Below are positions 11,861 to 23,340 of a DNA stretch of 64,000 nucleotides, piece after piece. The position numbers and the translations under genes are program-made. Under the pieces are notes generated by a model, which was given only the letters and a program-made list of their open reading frames with translations, was not told the DNA's origin and ran no database searches. This DNA comes from Anadara kagoshimensis. Lineage: Eukaryota > Mollusca > Bivalvia > Arcoida > Arcidae. Location of the stretch: NCBI GenBank assembly GCA_021292105.1, contig CM037869.1, positions 29,155,536-29,219,535 on the forward strand, in the 5' to 3' direction. The stretch's first letter is position 1. Each line of letters opens with the position of its first letter.

Positions 11861-12049
11861 AGAGTGGGTACCAGGTAGACAACCAAGACCTCTAAACAAG
11901 TCTAAGTATTCTTTTTCAATCTCCTCGGACAAAACAGTAACCGACTGTGTGGACATACGCGACTGTACTGACGGAGTGACAGTATGTACACGTTTAATGA
12001 GACTAAGGTCTTTACAAGTCTTAGCACCAAAAACTGACTGTACATCATC

Positions 12050-12530
12050 ATTTACAATGTAAAATTTTACATTATGACCCCGATTTTTGTAAGAACATGG
12101 AATGAAAGCATAACCTAATGTGTTAATAGTGTGACCAGAGTAAGATTTTAAAGGGAGGCTTACGAATGGGCAATTTCAATTTTGCAAGTTTGAACATCTT
12201 AAGAGACAAAACATTGCATTTTGCACCAGTGTCTAATTGAAAACAAATGTTTTTATCATTAATAGTTATGCTGTGTTTACACTATTAATGTAGTTGATCA
12301 TTCCTACGAATAGTCCATCATCTGACGAGTCTTCAATTTCAAGTAAGTTCATCTTCTTATGTCTTGTGGATATACAAACAGATGCAAAATGGTTCATCTT
12401 TAGACATTTTCTGCATTTTCGACCGTATGCAGGGCACTTGTTTTTCGGATGACTTGCCACAATTTCTGCAAGACTTTACTTCAGAATGCTTCTTCGAGTT
12501 ATTATGACGGGTTTTTTGTGTCCGCCGGTT
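12050..12530 (-). pseudogene. Ty3/gypsy zinc knuckles and aspartic protease (broken)
   Basis: At 12266-12530 the minus strand reads CRNCGK, then CPAYGRKCRKCLKMNHFASVC in a shifted frame, which are two adjacent CCHC-type knuckles. Downstream, ICFQLDTGAKCNVLSLKMF carries the DTG active-site triplet (codons at 12225-12233) of a retropepsin. Stops follow at about 12140. The protease would cut the gag-pol polyprotein. The order gag, knuckles, protease, RT agrees with Ty3/gypsy. Confidence 0.75.
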
Positions 12531-12549
12531 GCTTGGACATTTGTTGTTT

Positions 12550-13070
12550 ATGTTTTTGAATTACACTGCATATGGCACAATGGTGATCAATTTATTCATG
12601 AGCTCACAATCACGTGACCGTGATTCATTAATATTCATGATCAAAGTTTTAAACGCGCCGCCATTCAAACGTGATGCCGGTAACGCAAATTATCCATTTT
12701 TAACTTACCCGGGCCGAAAATTGTCAAATCTTCACAGAAGAAGGTCATTATATTCTAGTAGTACAATTTCCGTAGTCACCGGTGCCATCAGCAAATCGAG
12801 TAAGATCTTTAGTTTTAGAATTGAAATTGTGCTTCGAATTTGCAGAAAATGTAGATTTTGAATGTAAATTAACATCTTTTATAATGAGAACTCAACCATA
12901 ACACGCTTCGGATTTTTAATTTGAAAGGGCCGGTTTTTTAGTTAAGTAAATTTATGTTGTTACCACCCAAACAATGCCAGGCGGTGTACAGTGAAAGTAT
13001 GTATCAGCAAATTTTATCCTACTTCTCGAGGAAACTTGTACAGGACAGATTTTTCATCACTGGTCTATAT
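12550..13070 (+). other. non-gypsy insert or unassignable sequence inside gag
   Basis: About 500 bp between the gag frame (ends near 13075) and the zinc knuckles do not read as gag in any frame. A plus-strand ORF at 12529-12861 has no recognisable features. I see no clear terminal repeats or target duplication. It could be a small insertion or a heavily decayed gag C-terminus. Confidence 0.35.
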
Positions 13071-13074
13071 AAAG

Positions 13075-13659
13075 TCATTTATATTTTAACCATATTATGA
13101 ATCCAATATGGCCGCTATGCAAATTTACAAACTGACCATGATTTTGCATATGGATAGTTTTGTCTTCATCTGCATTCATACATTTGAGTTGTGTGTGTGA
13201 AAGTTCAAAAGTTCTGGCAATGTTTAGAACTTTTTCCAAGTCAAGTTCCGATCCTTCATTTATACATTTTTCGCGCACTTTTGTTTCACGTATGCCAAAC
13301 ACAATAGTATTGCGCAACATTTCATCAATGTTTGTGTAACCACAATCTTTAATCAGGATTTTCAGCTCCGTGAAATATTGTTCAAATGTTTCAGTTTCGC
13401 TTCGGTGTAGCTTCCAAAATTTGTATCGTGAAAAAATCTTTTTCGACTTGGGACGAACGTGAGCTTCAAATTTGTCCATCAGAATTTTAAGTTTACCTTT
13501 TTGGGTTTTCCTCGGATGTCAATGTCGAAAAAATGTTGCGACCTTTATCGCCAATCCATATCATAAAGTAGTTGCACAAGATTTGTTCTTGTTTGCCACT
13601 AAGAGGCCGACTGCATCCCAATCCATTTTTGGTGTGTTACCAACGACAGAACTATCCAT
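13075..13659 (-). pseudogene. Ty3/gypsy gag, N-terminal part (frameshifted)
   Basis: The main frame, 13075-13479, has FEAHVRPKSKKIFSRYKFW and SETETFEQYFTELKILIKDC, the usual gypsy gag core. A possible start codon is at 13657-13659. Between there and 13480 the reading shifts frame (WIGDKGRNIFSTLTSEE is in a different frame from the start) and crosses stops. The part from 13459 upward is also the first piece of the 1.7-kb tandem unit, so this gag N-terminus exists in six copies in the window. No 5' LTR or primer-binding site is recognisable beyond it. Confidence 0.75.
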
Positions 13660-13689
13660 AACGCGTTATGGTGAATCAACGAATTCTGG

Positions 13690-13830
13690 TCAACTCGCCC
13701 CCTAACCAACTCGCCCCCACTATATACCAACTCGCCCCCATGCTAACTCGCCCCATTACCAACTCGCCCCCACTTATTTTAAAGTCAACACCAACTCGCC
13801 CCCAACTTATACCAACTCGCCCCAATATAT
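13690..13830 (+). repeat. ACCAACTCGCCCC minisatellite, variable in each unit
   Basis: Irregular repeats of CCAACTCGCCCC are separated by short spacers (ACTATATA, ATTA, ACTTATTTTAAAGTC). The same block recurs in every unit near 15415, 17095, 18830, 20535 and 22257, with copy number and spacers differing. It is the least conserved part of the unit. Confidence 0.85.
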
Positions 13831-13843
13831 ATAATAATTAAAA

Positions 13844-13925
13844 AATAATGAACAGAATAAAAATTTATTATCATGATTATAATAATCATAAAATTAATTT
13901 TTATTCTGTTCATTAAAAAAATAAT
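13844..13925 (+). repeat. hairpin (inverted repeat) in each array unit
   Basis: AATGAACAGAATAAAAATT is followed about 30 bp later by its reverse complement, with ATCATGATTATAATAATCAT in the loop, which is itself palindromic. It recurs in all six units (near 15530, 17246, 18965, 20688 and 22410). It may be a small MITE-like insertion amplified with the unit; this is not shown. Confidence 0.75.
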
Positions 13926-14318
13926 TTTTGCATTTTCCCGTGTTTATTGTTTGTACAATCCATCAAACAACGTTGTCACAGTGAACTTAATTTGTTGTTT
14001 TTTTTTTAAATATTATTGTAATAATAATAATAATAATAACAATTATCGGCACATTTTATCACCGGAAATTGCCGTGTGTTGACAGTGTGTTATGGCTTAG
14101 TGTGAATTTATGCAAACATGTTTATTTTGACTAAACGATACACAAGCAGTTTACGGGACATGTGTGTACTATGATCACACGACCTTTGGCTTCGTTTTTA
14201 TTTTCGAAAGTTCAAAAGATATTCAAAGAAAAATATTTTGACCAATAAGATTATCGACAACGATTAGATACATGTATAAATGTGCTGAGATTAGAAATGA
14301 AATTCATAAAACGTTACG

Positions 14319-15178
14319 ATGGACACGGCAAACAATTGTATTGTTTGTCAAAAACGTGTAAAGGTGAAGCAACATGCATTGCAGTGTGATAAATGTGATC
14401 GTTGGACCCACAGACTTTGTGATACTGGTAAGTTAAACGTTAATCTCATAAATGCACTATATCACTGTCATTCAAAAATAATCGTAACGCTTTCTCAGTG
14501 GTTATTTTAGAGCAAATACGCTTTAATTTCTCACAGTATTCCACGTTTTTTCCGATCTGGAGAACTTTCATTTAGCGAAATATAAGCGTTAGGATTAAAA
14601 AATAATATTTAATCAAAATCACGAATCTTTGTTAATGTTTCTATTTTGGAAATGAAATTGAAAAGATTACTGAATTAAATATATAGTTCATATTTGTAAA
14701 TTGATTGTAAATGGATTAAAATTCACTATCGCATATTTAAGTAAAAACTTTATTATTATAATGTATTTAATCAAAAGTAATCATGTTATCTACTTAGCAC
14801 TGATGCATAAAAATATCTGTGTAAATATATAAACAACATGGTTTAAACATTATTTCAAGTTATTCATGCATGTATATGGATGGTAAATTGATTTCAGGCA
14901 TATCGCTTAAATGTATTTTAAAGGTATTTTATTTTTATTTATATTTCTATTTTCTTTCCAATCATATACTGCAAGTTAAATGTATTTTATTCTTGATTTA
15001 AATCCCATGCTTTTTGGCATTTATTATTTCCTTTTAAAATTATTTCAGGTTGCATACCAGAATGATGACAACGTTTTCAATTTTGTACGGAAAGTTATGG
15101 CTCTTCCTTTTTTTGCCAGAAGAACACATACTCCCAGCTTTCCAGAAGTTAAAAGGAAAAGCAAATGCTGAGCAAATT
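14319..15178 (+). pseudogene. MULE transposase remnant, unit 1 (zinc-finger exon and late exon)
   Basis: Exon 1 (14319-14427) begins MDTANNCIVCQK and has C7-x2-C10-x12-C23-x2-C26-x4-H31-x2-C34, a PHD-like zinc finger seen at the N-terminus of animal MULE-type transposases. It ends at GATACTG|GTAAGT. The second exon (15049-15178, after TTTCAG) reads NVFNFVRKVMALPF and then LPEEHILPAFQKLKGKAN, a segment that normally lies after the DDE core. The two halves are in different frames, split at the T7 run 15108-15114. Splice phases do not fit direct joining of the two exons, so the intervening catalytic exons were lost before amplification. Confidence 0.75.
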
Positions 15179-16002
15179 GTGAGCTTCAAATTTGTCCATC
15201 AGAATTTTAAGTTTACCTTTTTGGGTTTTCCTCGGATGTCAATGTCGAAAAAATGTTGCGACCTTTATCGCCAATCCATATCATAAAGTAGTTGCACAAG
15301 ATTTGTTCTTGTTTGCCACTAAGAGGCCGACTGCATCCCAATCCATTTTTGGTGTGTTACCAACGACAGAACTATCCATAACGCGTTATGGTGAATCAAC
15401 GAATTCTGGTCAACTCGCCCCTAACCAACTCGCCCCCACTATATACCAACTCGCCCCCACTTATTTTAAAGTCAACACCAACTCGCCCCCAACTTATACC
15501 AACTCGCCCCAATATATATAATAATTAAAAAATAATGAACAGAATAAAAATTTATTATCATGATTATAATAATCATAAAAATTAATTTTTATTCTGTTCA
15601 TTAAAAAAAATAATTTTTGCATTTTCCCGTGTTTATTGTTTGTACAATCCATCAAACAACGTTGTCACAGTGAACTTAATTTGTTGTTGTTTTTTTTAAA
15701 TATTATTGTAATAATAATAATAACAATTATCGGCACATTTTATCACCGGAAATTGCCGTGTGTTGACAGTGTGTTATGGCTTAGTGTGAATTTATGCAAA
15801 CATGTTTATTTTGACTAAACGATACACAAGCAGTTTACGGGACATGTGTGTACTATGATCACACGACCTTTGGCTTCGTTTTTATTTTCGAAAGTTCAAA
15901 AGATATTCAAAGAAAAATATTTTGACCAATAAGATTATCGACAACGATTAGATACATGTATAAATGTGCTGAGATTAGAAATGAAATTCATAAAACGTTA
16001 CG

Positions 16003-16862
16003 ATGGACACGGCAAACAATTGTATTGTTTGTCAAAAACGTGTAAAGGTGAAGCAACATGCATTGCAGTGTGATAAATGTGATCGTTGGACCCACAGACT
16101 TTGTGATACTGGTAAGTTAAACGTTAATCTCATAAATGCACTATATCACTGTCATTCAAAAATAATCGTAACGCTTTCTCAGTGGTTATTTTAGAGCAAA
16201 TACGCTTTAATTTCTCACAGTATTCCACGTTTTTTCCGATCTGGAGAACTTTCATTTAGCGAAATATAAGCGTTAGGATTAAAAAATAATATTTAATCAA
16301 AATCACGAATCTTTGTTAATGTTTCTATTTTGGAAATGAAATTGAAAAGATTACTGAATTAAATATATAGTTCATATTTGTAAATTGATTGTAAATGGAT
16401 TAAAATTCACTATCGCATATTTAAGTAAAAACTTTATTATTATAATGTATTTAATCAAAAGTAATCATGTTATCTACTTAGCACTGATGCATAAAAATAT
16501 CTGTGTAAATATATAAACAACATGGTTTAAACATTATTTCAAGTTATTCATGCATGTATATGGATGGTAAATTGATTTCAGGCATATCGCTTAAATGTAT
16601 TTTAAAGGTATTTTATTTTTATTTATATTTCTATTTTCTTTCCAATCATATACTGCAAGTTAAATGTATTTTATTCTTGATTTAAATCCCATGCTTTTTG
16701 GCATTTATTATTTCCTTTTAAAATTATTTCAGGTTGCATACCAGAATGATGACAACGTTTTCAATTTTGTACGGAAAGTTATGGCTCTTCCTTTTTTTGC
16801 CAGAAGAACACATACTCCCAGCTTTCCAGAAGTTAAAAGGAAAAGCAAATGCTGAGCAAATT
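16003..16862 (+). pseudogene. MULE transposase remnant, unit 2
   Basis: This is the same structure as unit 1. The zinc-finger exon is 16003-16111 with intact Cys/His positions and GTAAGT donor. The late exon is 16733-16862 with the same T7 frame break. It ends exactly where the next gag fragment starts. Confidence 0.72.
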
Positions 16863-17733
16863 GTGAGCTTCAAATTTGTCCATCAGAATTTTAAGTTTAC
16901 CTTTTTGGGTTTTCCTCGGATGTCAATGTCGAAAAAATGTTGCGACCTTTATCGCCAATCCATATCATAAAGTAGTTGCACAAGATTTGTTCTTGTTTGC
17001 CACTAAGAGGCCGACTGCATCCCAATCCATTTTTGGTGTGTTACCAACGACAGAACTATCCATAACGCGTTATGGTGAATCAACGAATTCTGGTCAACTC
17101 GCCCCCTAACCAACTCGCCCCCACTATATACCAACTCGCCCCCATGCTAACTCCCCATTACCAACTCGCCCCCACTTATTTTAAAGTCAACACCAACTCG
17201 CCCCAACTTATACCAACTCGCCCCAATATATATAATAATTAAAAAATAATGAACAGAATAAAAATTTATTATCATGATTATAATAATCATAAAAATTAAT
17301 TTTTATTCTGTTCATTAAAAAAAATAATTTTTGCATTTTCCCGTGTTTATTGTTTGTACAATCCATCAAACAACGTTGTCACAGTGAACTTAATTTGTTG
17401 TTGTTTTTTTTAAATATTATTGTAATAATAATAATAATAATAACAATTATCGGCACATTTTATCACCGGAAATTGCCGTGTGTTGACAGTGTGTTGACAG
17501 TGTGTTATGGCTTAGTGTGAATTTATGCAAACATGTTTATTTTGACTAAACGATACACAAGCAGTTTACGGGACATGTGTGTACTATGATCACACGACCT
17601 TTGGCTTCGTTTTTATTTTCGAAAGTTCAAAAGATATTCAAAGAAAAATATTTTGACCAATAAGATTATCGACAACGATTAGATACATGTATAAATGTGC
17701 TGAGATTAGAAATGAAATTCATAAAACGTTACG

Positions 17734-18593
17734 ATGGACACGGCAAACAATTGTATTGTTTGTCAAAAACGTGTAAAGGTGAAGCAACATGCATTGCAGT
17801 GTGATAAGTGTGATCGTTGGACCCACAGACTTTGTGATACTGGTAAGTTAAACGTTAATCTCATAAATGCACTATATCACTGTCATTCAAAAATAATCGT
17901 AACGCTTTCTCAGTGGTTATTTTAGAGCAAATACGCTTTAATTTCTCACAGTATTCCACGTTTTTTCCGATCTGGAGAACTTTCATTTAGCGAAATATAA
18001 GCGTTAGGATTAAAAAATAATATTTAATCAAAATCACGAATCTTTGTTAATGTTTCTATTTTGGAAATGAAATTGAAAAGATTACTGAATTAAATATATA
18101 GTTCATATTTGCAAATTGATTGTAAATGGATTAAAATTCACTATCGCATATTTAAGTAAAAACTTTATTATTATAATGTATTTAATCAAAAGTAATCATG
18201 TTATCTACTTAGCACTGATGCATAAAAATATCTGTGTAAATATATAAACAACATGGTTTAAACATTATTTCAAGTTATTCATGCATGTATATGGATGGTA
18301 AATTGATTTCAGGCATATCGCTTAAATGTATTTTAAAGGTATTTTATTTTTATTTATATTTCTATTTTCTTTCCAATCATATACTGCAAGTTAAATGTAT
18401 TTTATTCTTGATTTAAATCCCATGCTTTTTGGCATTTATTATTTCCTTTTAAAATTATTTCAGGTTGCATACCAGAATGATGACAACGTTTTCAATTTTG
18501 TACGGAAAGTTATGGCTCTTCCTTTTTTTGCCAGAAGAACACATACTCCCAGCTTTCCAGAAGTTAAAAGGAAAAGCAAATGCTGAGCAAATT
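17734..18593 (+). pseudogene. MULE transposase remnant, unit 3
   Basis: The zinc-finger exon is 17734-17842 (one synonymous change, AAGTGT for AAATGT). The late exon is 18464-18593. Upstream in this unit, GTGTTGACAGT is duplicated near 17480, a unit-specific marker. Confidence 0.72.
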
Positions 18594-19440
18594 GTGAGCT
18601 TCAAATTTGTCCTTTAGAATTTTAAGTTTACCTTTTTGGGTTTTCCTCGGATGTCAATGTCGAAAAAATGTTGCGACCTTTATCGCCAATCCATATCATA
18701 AAGTAGTTGCACAAGATTTGTTCTTGTTTGCCACTAAGAGGCCGACTGCATCCCAATCCATTTTTGGTGTGTTACCAACGACAGAACTATCCATAACGCG
18801 TTATGGTGAATCAACGAATTCTGGTCAACTCGCCCCCACTATATACCAACTCGCCCCCATGCTAACTCGCCCCATTACCAACTCGCCCCCACTTATTTTA
18901 AAGTCAACACCAACTCGCCCCCAACTTATACCAACTCGCCCCAATATATATAATAATTAAAAAATAATGAACAGAATAAAAATTTATTATCATGATTATA
19001 ATAATCATAAAAATTAATTTTTATTCTGTTCATTAAAAAAAATAATTTTTGCATTTTCCCGTGTTTATTGTTTGTACAATCCATCAAACAACGTTGTCAC
19101 AGTGAACTTAATTTGTTGTTGTTTTTTTTAAATATTATTGTAATAATAATAATAATAATAACAATTATCGGCACATTTTATCACCGGAAATTGCCGTGTG
19201 TTGACAGTGTGTTATGGCTTAGTGTGAATTTATGCAAACATGTTTATTTTGACTAAACGATACACAAGCAGTTTACGGGACATGTGTGTACTATGATCAC
19301 ACGACCTTTGGCTTCGTTTTTATTTTCGAAAGTTCAAAAGATATTCAAAGAAATATATTTTGACCAATAAGATTATCGACAACGATTAGATACATGTATA
19401 AATGTGCTGAGATTAGAAATGAAATTCATAAAACGTTACG

Positions 19441-20301
19441 ATGGACACGGCAAACAATTGTATTGTTTTGTCAAAAACGTGTAAAGGTGAAGCAACATGC
19501 ATTGCAGTGTGATAAATGTGATCGTTGGACCCACAGACTTTGTGATACTGGTAAGTTAAACGTTAATCTCATAAATGCACTATATCACTGTCATTCAAAA
19601 ATAATCGTAACGCTTTCTCAGTGGTTATTTTAGAGCAAATACGCTTTAATTTCTCACAGTATTCCACGTTTTTTCCGATCTGGAGAACTTTCATTTAGCG
19701 AAATATAAGCGTTAGGATTAAAAAATAATATTTAATCAAAATCACGAATCTTTGTTAATGTTTCTATTTTGGAAATGAAATTGAAAAGATTACTGAATTA
19801 AATATATAGTTCATATTTGCAAATTGATTGTAAATGGATTAAAATTCACTATCGCATATTTAAGTAAAAACTTTATTATTATAATGTATTTAATCAAAAG
19901 TAATCATGTTATCTACTTAGCACTGATGCATAAAAATATCTGTGTAAATATATAAACAACATGGTTTAAACATTATTTCAAGTTATTCATGCATGTATAT
20001 GGATGGTAAATTGATTTCAGGCATATCGCTTAAATGTATTTTAAAGGTATTTTATTTTTATTTATATTTCTATTTTCTTTCCAATCATATACTGCAAGTT
20101 AAATGTATTTTATTCTTGATTTAAATCCCATGCTTTTTGGCATTTATTATTTCCTTTTAAAATTATTTCAGGTTGCATACCAGAATGATGACAACGTTTT
20201 CAATTTTGTACGGAAAGTTATGGCTCTTCCTTTTTTTGCCAGAAGAACACATACTCCCAGCTTTCCAGAAGTTAAAAGGAAAAGCAAATGCTGAGCAAAT
20301 T
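19441..20301 (+). pseudogene. MULE transposase remnant, unit 4 (extra frameshift in finger exon)
   Basis: The finger exon, 19441-19550, has one additional T (TTGTTTTG instead of TTGTTTG), which breaks the frame after the second residue of the first CxxC. The late exon is 20172-20301. Confidence 0.7.
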
Positions 20302-21161
20302 GTGAGCTTCAATTTGTCCATCAGAATTTTAAGTTTACCTTTTTGGGTTTTCCTCGGATGTCAATGTCGAAAAAATGTTGCGACCGTTATCGCCAATCCA
20401 TATCATAAAGTAGTTGCACAAGATTTGTTCTTGTTTGCCACTAAGAGGCCGACTGCATCCCAATCCATTTTTGGTGTGTTACCAACGACAGAACTATCCA
20501 TAACGCGTTATGGTGAATCAACGAATTCTGGTCAACTCGCCCCCTAACCAACTCGCCCCCACTATATACCAACTCGCCCCCATGCTAACTCGCCCCATTA
20601 CCAACTCGCCCCCACTTATTTTAAAGTCAACACCAACTCGCCCCCAACTTATACCAACTCGCCCCAATATATATAATAATTAAAAAATAATGAACAGAAT
20701 AAAAATTTATTATCATGATTATAATAATCATAAAAATTAATTTTTATTCTGTTCATTAAAAAAAATAATTTTTGCATTTTCCCGTGTTTATTGTTTGTAC
20801 AATCCATCAAACAACGTTGTCACAGTGAACTTAATTTGTTGTTGTTTTTTTTAAATATTATTGTAATAATAATAATAATAATAACAATTATCGGCACATT
20901 TTATCACCGGAAATTGCCGTGTGTTGACAGTGTGTTATGGCTTAGTGTGAATTTATGCAAACATGTTTATTTTGACTAAACGATACACAAGCAGTTTACG
21001 GGACATGTGTGTACTATGATCACACGACCTTTGGCTTCGTTTTTATTTTCGAAAGTTCAAAAGATATTCAAAGAAAAATTTTGACCAATAAGATTATCGA
21101 CAACGATTAGATACATGTATAAATGTGCTGAGATTAGAAATGAAATTCATAAAACGTTACG

Positions 21162-22020
21162 ATGGACACGGCAAACAATTGTATTGTTTGTCAAAAACGT
21201 GTAAAGGTGAAGCAACATGCATTGCAGTGTGATAAATGTGATCGTTGGACCCACAGACTTTGTGATACTGGTAAGTTAAACGTTAATCTCATAAATGCAC
21301 TATATCACTGTCATTCAAAAATAATCGTAACGCTTTCTCAGTGGTTATTTTAGAGCAAATACGCTTTAATTTCTCACAGTATTCCACGTTTTTTCCGATC
21401 TGGAGAACTTTCATTTAGCGAAATATAAGCGTTAGGATTAAAAAATAATATTTAATCAAAATCACGAATCTTTGTTAATGTTTCTATTTTGGAAATGAAA
21501 TTGAAAAGATTACTGAATTAAATATATAGTTCATATTTGTAAATTGATTGTAAATGGATTAAATTCACTATCGCATATTTAAGTAAAAACTTTATTATTA
21601 TAATGTATTTAATCAAAAGTAATCATGTTATCTACTTAGCACTGATGCATAAAAATATCTGTGTAAATATATAAACAACATGGTTTAAACATTATTTCAA
21701 GTTATTCATGCATGTATATGGATGGTAAATTGATTTCAGGCATATCGCTTAAATGTATTTTAAAGGTATTTTATTTTTATTTATATTTCTATTTTCTTTC
21801 CAATCATATACTGCAAGTTAAATGTATTTTATTCTTGATTTAAATCCCATGCTTTTTGGCATTTATTATTTCCTTTTAAAATTATTTCAGGTTGCATACC
21901 AGAATGATGACAACGTTTTCAATTTTGTACGGAAAGTTATGGCTCTTCCTTTTTTTGCCAGAAGAACACATACTCCCAGCTTTCCAGAAGTTAAAAGGAA
22001 AAGCAAATGCTGAGCAAATT
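21162..22020 (+). pseudogene. MULE transposase remnant, unit 5
   Basis: The finger exon is 21162-21270 and intact; the late exon is 21891-22020 with the shared T7 break. Single-base losses in the intervening intron (for example near 21560) distinguish it from other copies. Confidence 0.72.
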
Positions 22021-22883
22021 GTGAGCTTCAAATTTGTCCTTTAGAATTTTAAGTTTACCTTTTTGGGTTTTCCTCGGATGTCAATGTCGAAAAAATGTTG
22101 CGACCTTTATCGCCAATCCATATCATAAAGTAGTTGCACAAGATTTGTTCTTGTTTGCCACTAAGAGGCCGACTGCATCCCAATCCATTTTTGGTGTGTT
22201 ACCAACGACAGAACTATCCATAACGCGTTATGGTGAATCAACGAATTCTGGTCAACTCGCCCCCTAACCAACTCGCCCCCACTATATACCAACTCGCCCC
22301 CATGCTAACTCGCCCCATTACCAACTCGCCCCCACTTATTTTAAAGTCAACACCAACTCGCCCCCAACTTATACCAACTCGCCCCAATATATATAATAAT
22401 TAAAAAATAATGAACAGAATAAAAATTTATTATCATGATTATAATAATCATAAAAATTAATTTTTATTCTGTTCATTAAAAAAAAATAATTTTTGCATTT
22501 TCCCGTGTTTATTGTTTGTACAATCCATCAAACAACGTTGTCACAGTGAACTTAATTTGTTGTTGTTTTTTTTAAATATTATTGTAATAATAATAATAAT
22601 ATAACAATTATCGGCACATTTTATCACCGGAAATTGCCGTGTGTTGACAGTGTGTTATGGCTTAGTGTGAATTTATGCAAACATGTTTATTTTGACTAAA
22701 CGATACACAAGCAGTTTACGGGACATGTGTGTACTATGATCACACGACCTTTGGCTTCGTTTTTATTTTCGAAAGTTCAAAAGATATTCAAAGAAATATA
22801 TTTTGACCAATAAGATTATCGACAACGATTAGATACATGTATAAATGTGCTGAGATTAGAAATGAAATTCATAAAACGTTACG

Positions 22884-22992
22884 ATGGACACGGCAAACAA
22901 TTGTATTGTTTGTCAAAAACGTGTAAAGGTGAAGCAACATGCATTGCAGTGTGATAAATGTGATCGTTGGACCCACAGACTTTGTGATACTG
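22884..22992 (+). pseudogene. MULE zinc-finger exon, unit 6 (partial unit)
   Basis: This is the same 109-bp exon with its GTAAGT donor. The following intron matches other units only to about 23041 (CTGTCATTCAAA) and is then replaced by the left terminus of the integrase/HECT element. The late exon is therefore absent. Confidence 0.72.
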
Positions 22993-23041
22993 GTAAGTTA
23001 AACGTTAATCTCATAAATGCACTATATCACTGTCATTCAAA

Positions 23042-23133
23042 CAATTTCTTTTTTTTAAAAAAGGAAAATTTGTCCTTCAAAATTCGACCTATCATTTTTA
23101 AATTCCATGAATGTTTGTTATCGTTTAGGTCAC
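23042..23133 (+). repeat. left terminal inverted repeat of the candidate transposon
   Basis: The sequence begins CAATTTC, has a T/A run, then AAATTTGTCC, ATTCGACCTATC and GAATGTTTGTTATCG, ending GGTCAC. Its reverse complement matches 45230-45316. It starts where the partial sixth array unit ends, so the element appears to have inserted into the MULE-derived intron. Confidence 0.7.
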
Positions 23134-23340
23134 AGTGAAAGGCTAAGTGGTTATTGCCTTTGATAAACGTATATTATTTCACAGCCTTCATGAGTATAAC
23201 GACTAACGGTTTTTTACAATTCATTTCTCGCCGTCTTCCCTCTTTTTTCTTAACGCGCATTTCATTTTACGAAAGAAAACCCGTGACATTGACTGAATTT
23301 GTTTTACAATCACTGTTCCTGCAACAAGCTCTTTGAGATA

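Larger units (their letters stand above)
13459..23041 (+). repeat. tandem array of a chimeric gypsy-gag/MULE unit, 5 complete copies plus 1 partial
   Basis: GTGAGCTTCAAATTTG (one base shorter in copy 5) marks unit starts at 13459, 15179, 16863, 18594, 20302 and 22021, giving unit lengths of 1720, 1684, 1731, 1708 and 1719 bp. Copies are nearly identical. Length differences come mainly from the CAACTCGCCCC minisatellite and T/ATA runs. Each unit holds, in order: antisense gag fragment, minisatellite, hairpin, zinc-finger exon of a MULE transposase with a GTAAGT donor, ~620-bp intron-like sequence, and a late MULE exon that runs straight into the next gag fragment. The sixth copy breaks at 23041. 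Confidence 0.93.

Noticed and set aside
12529..12861. 110-residue plus-strand ORF
   Set aside because: Antisense to the gypsy region, with no recognisable motif; likely chance.
14319..22992. A family of six host PHD-finger genes
   Set aside because: The finger exons sit in identical 1.7-kb tandem units with a MULE exon and gag fragment, and the splice phases do not join; this is an amplified transposon remnant.
23154..23336. 60-residue ORF just before the integrase start
   Set aside because: No domain features, and it ends five bases before the ATG that fits the integrase exon; more likely leader sequence.
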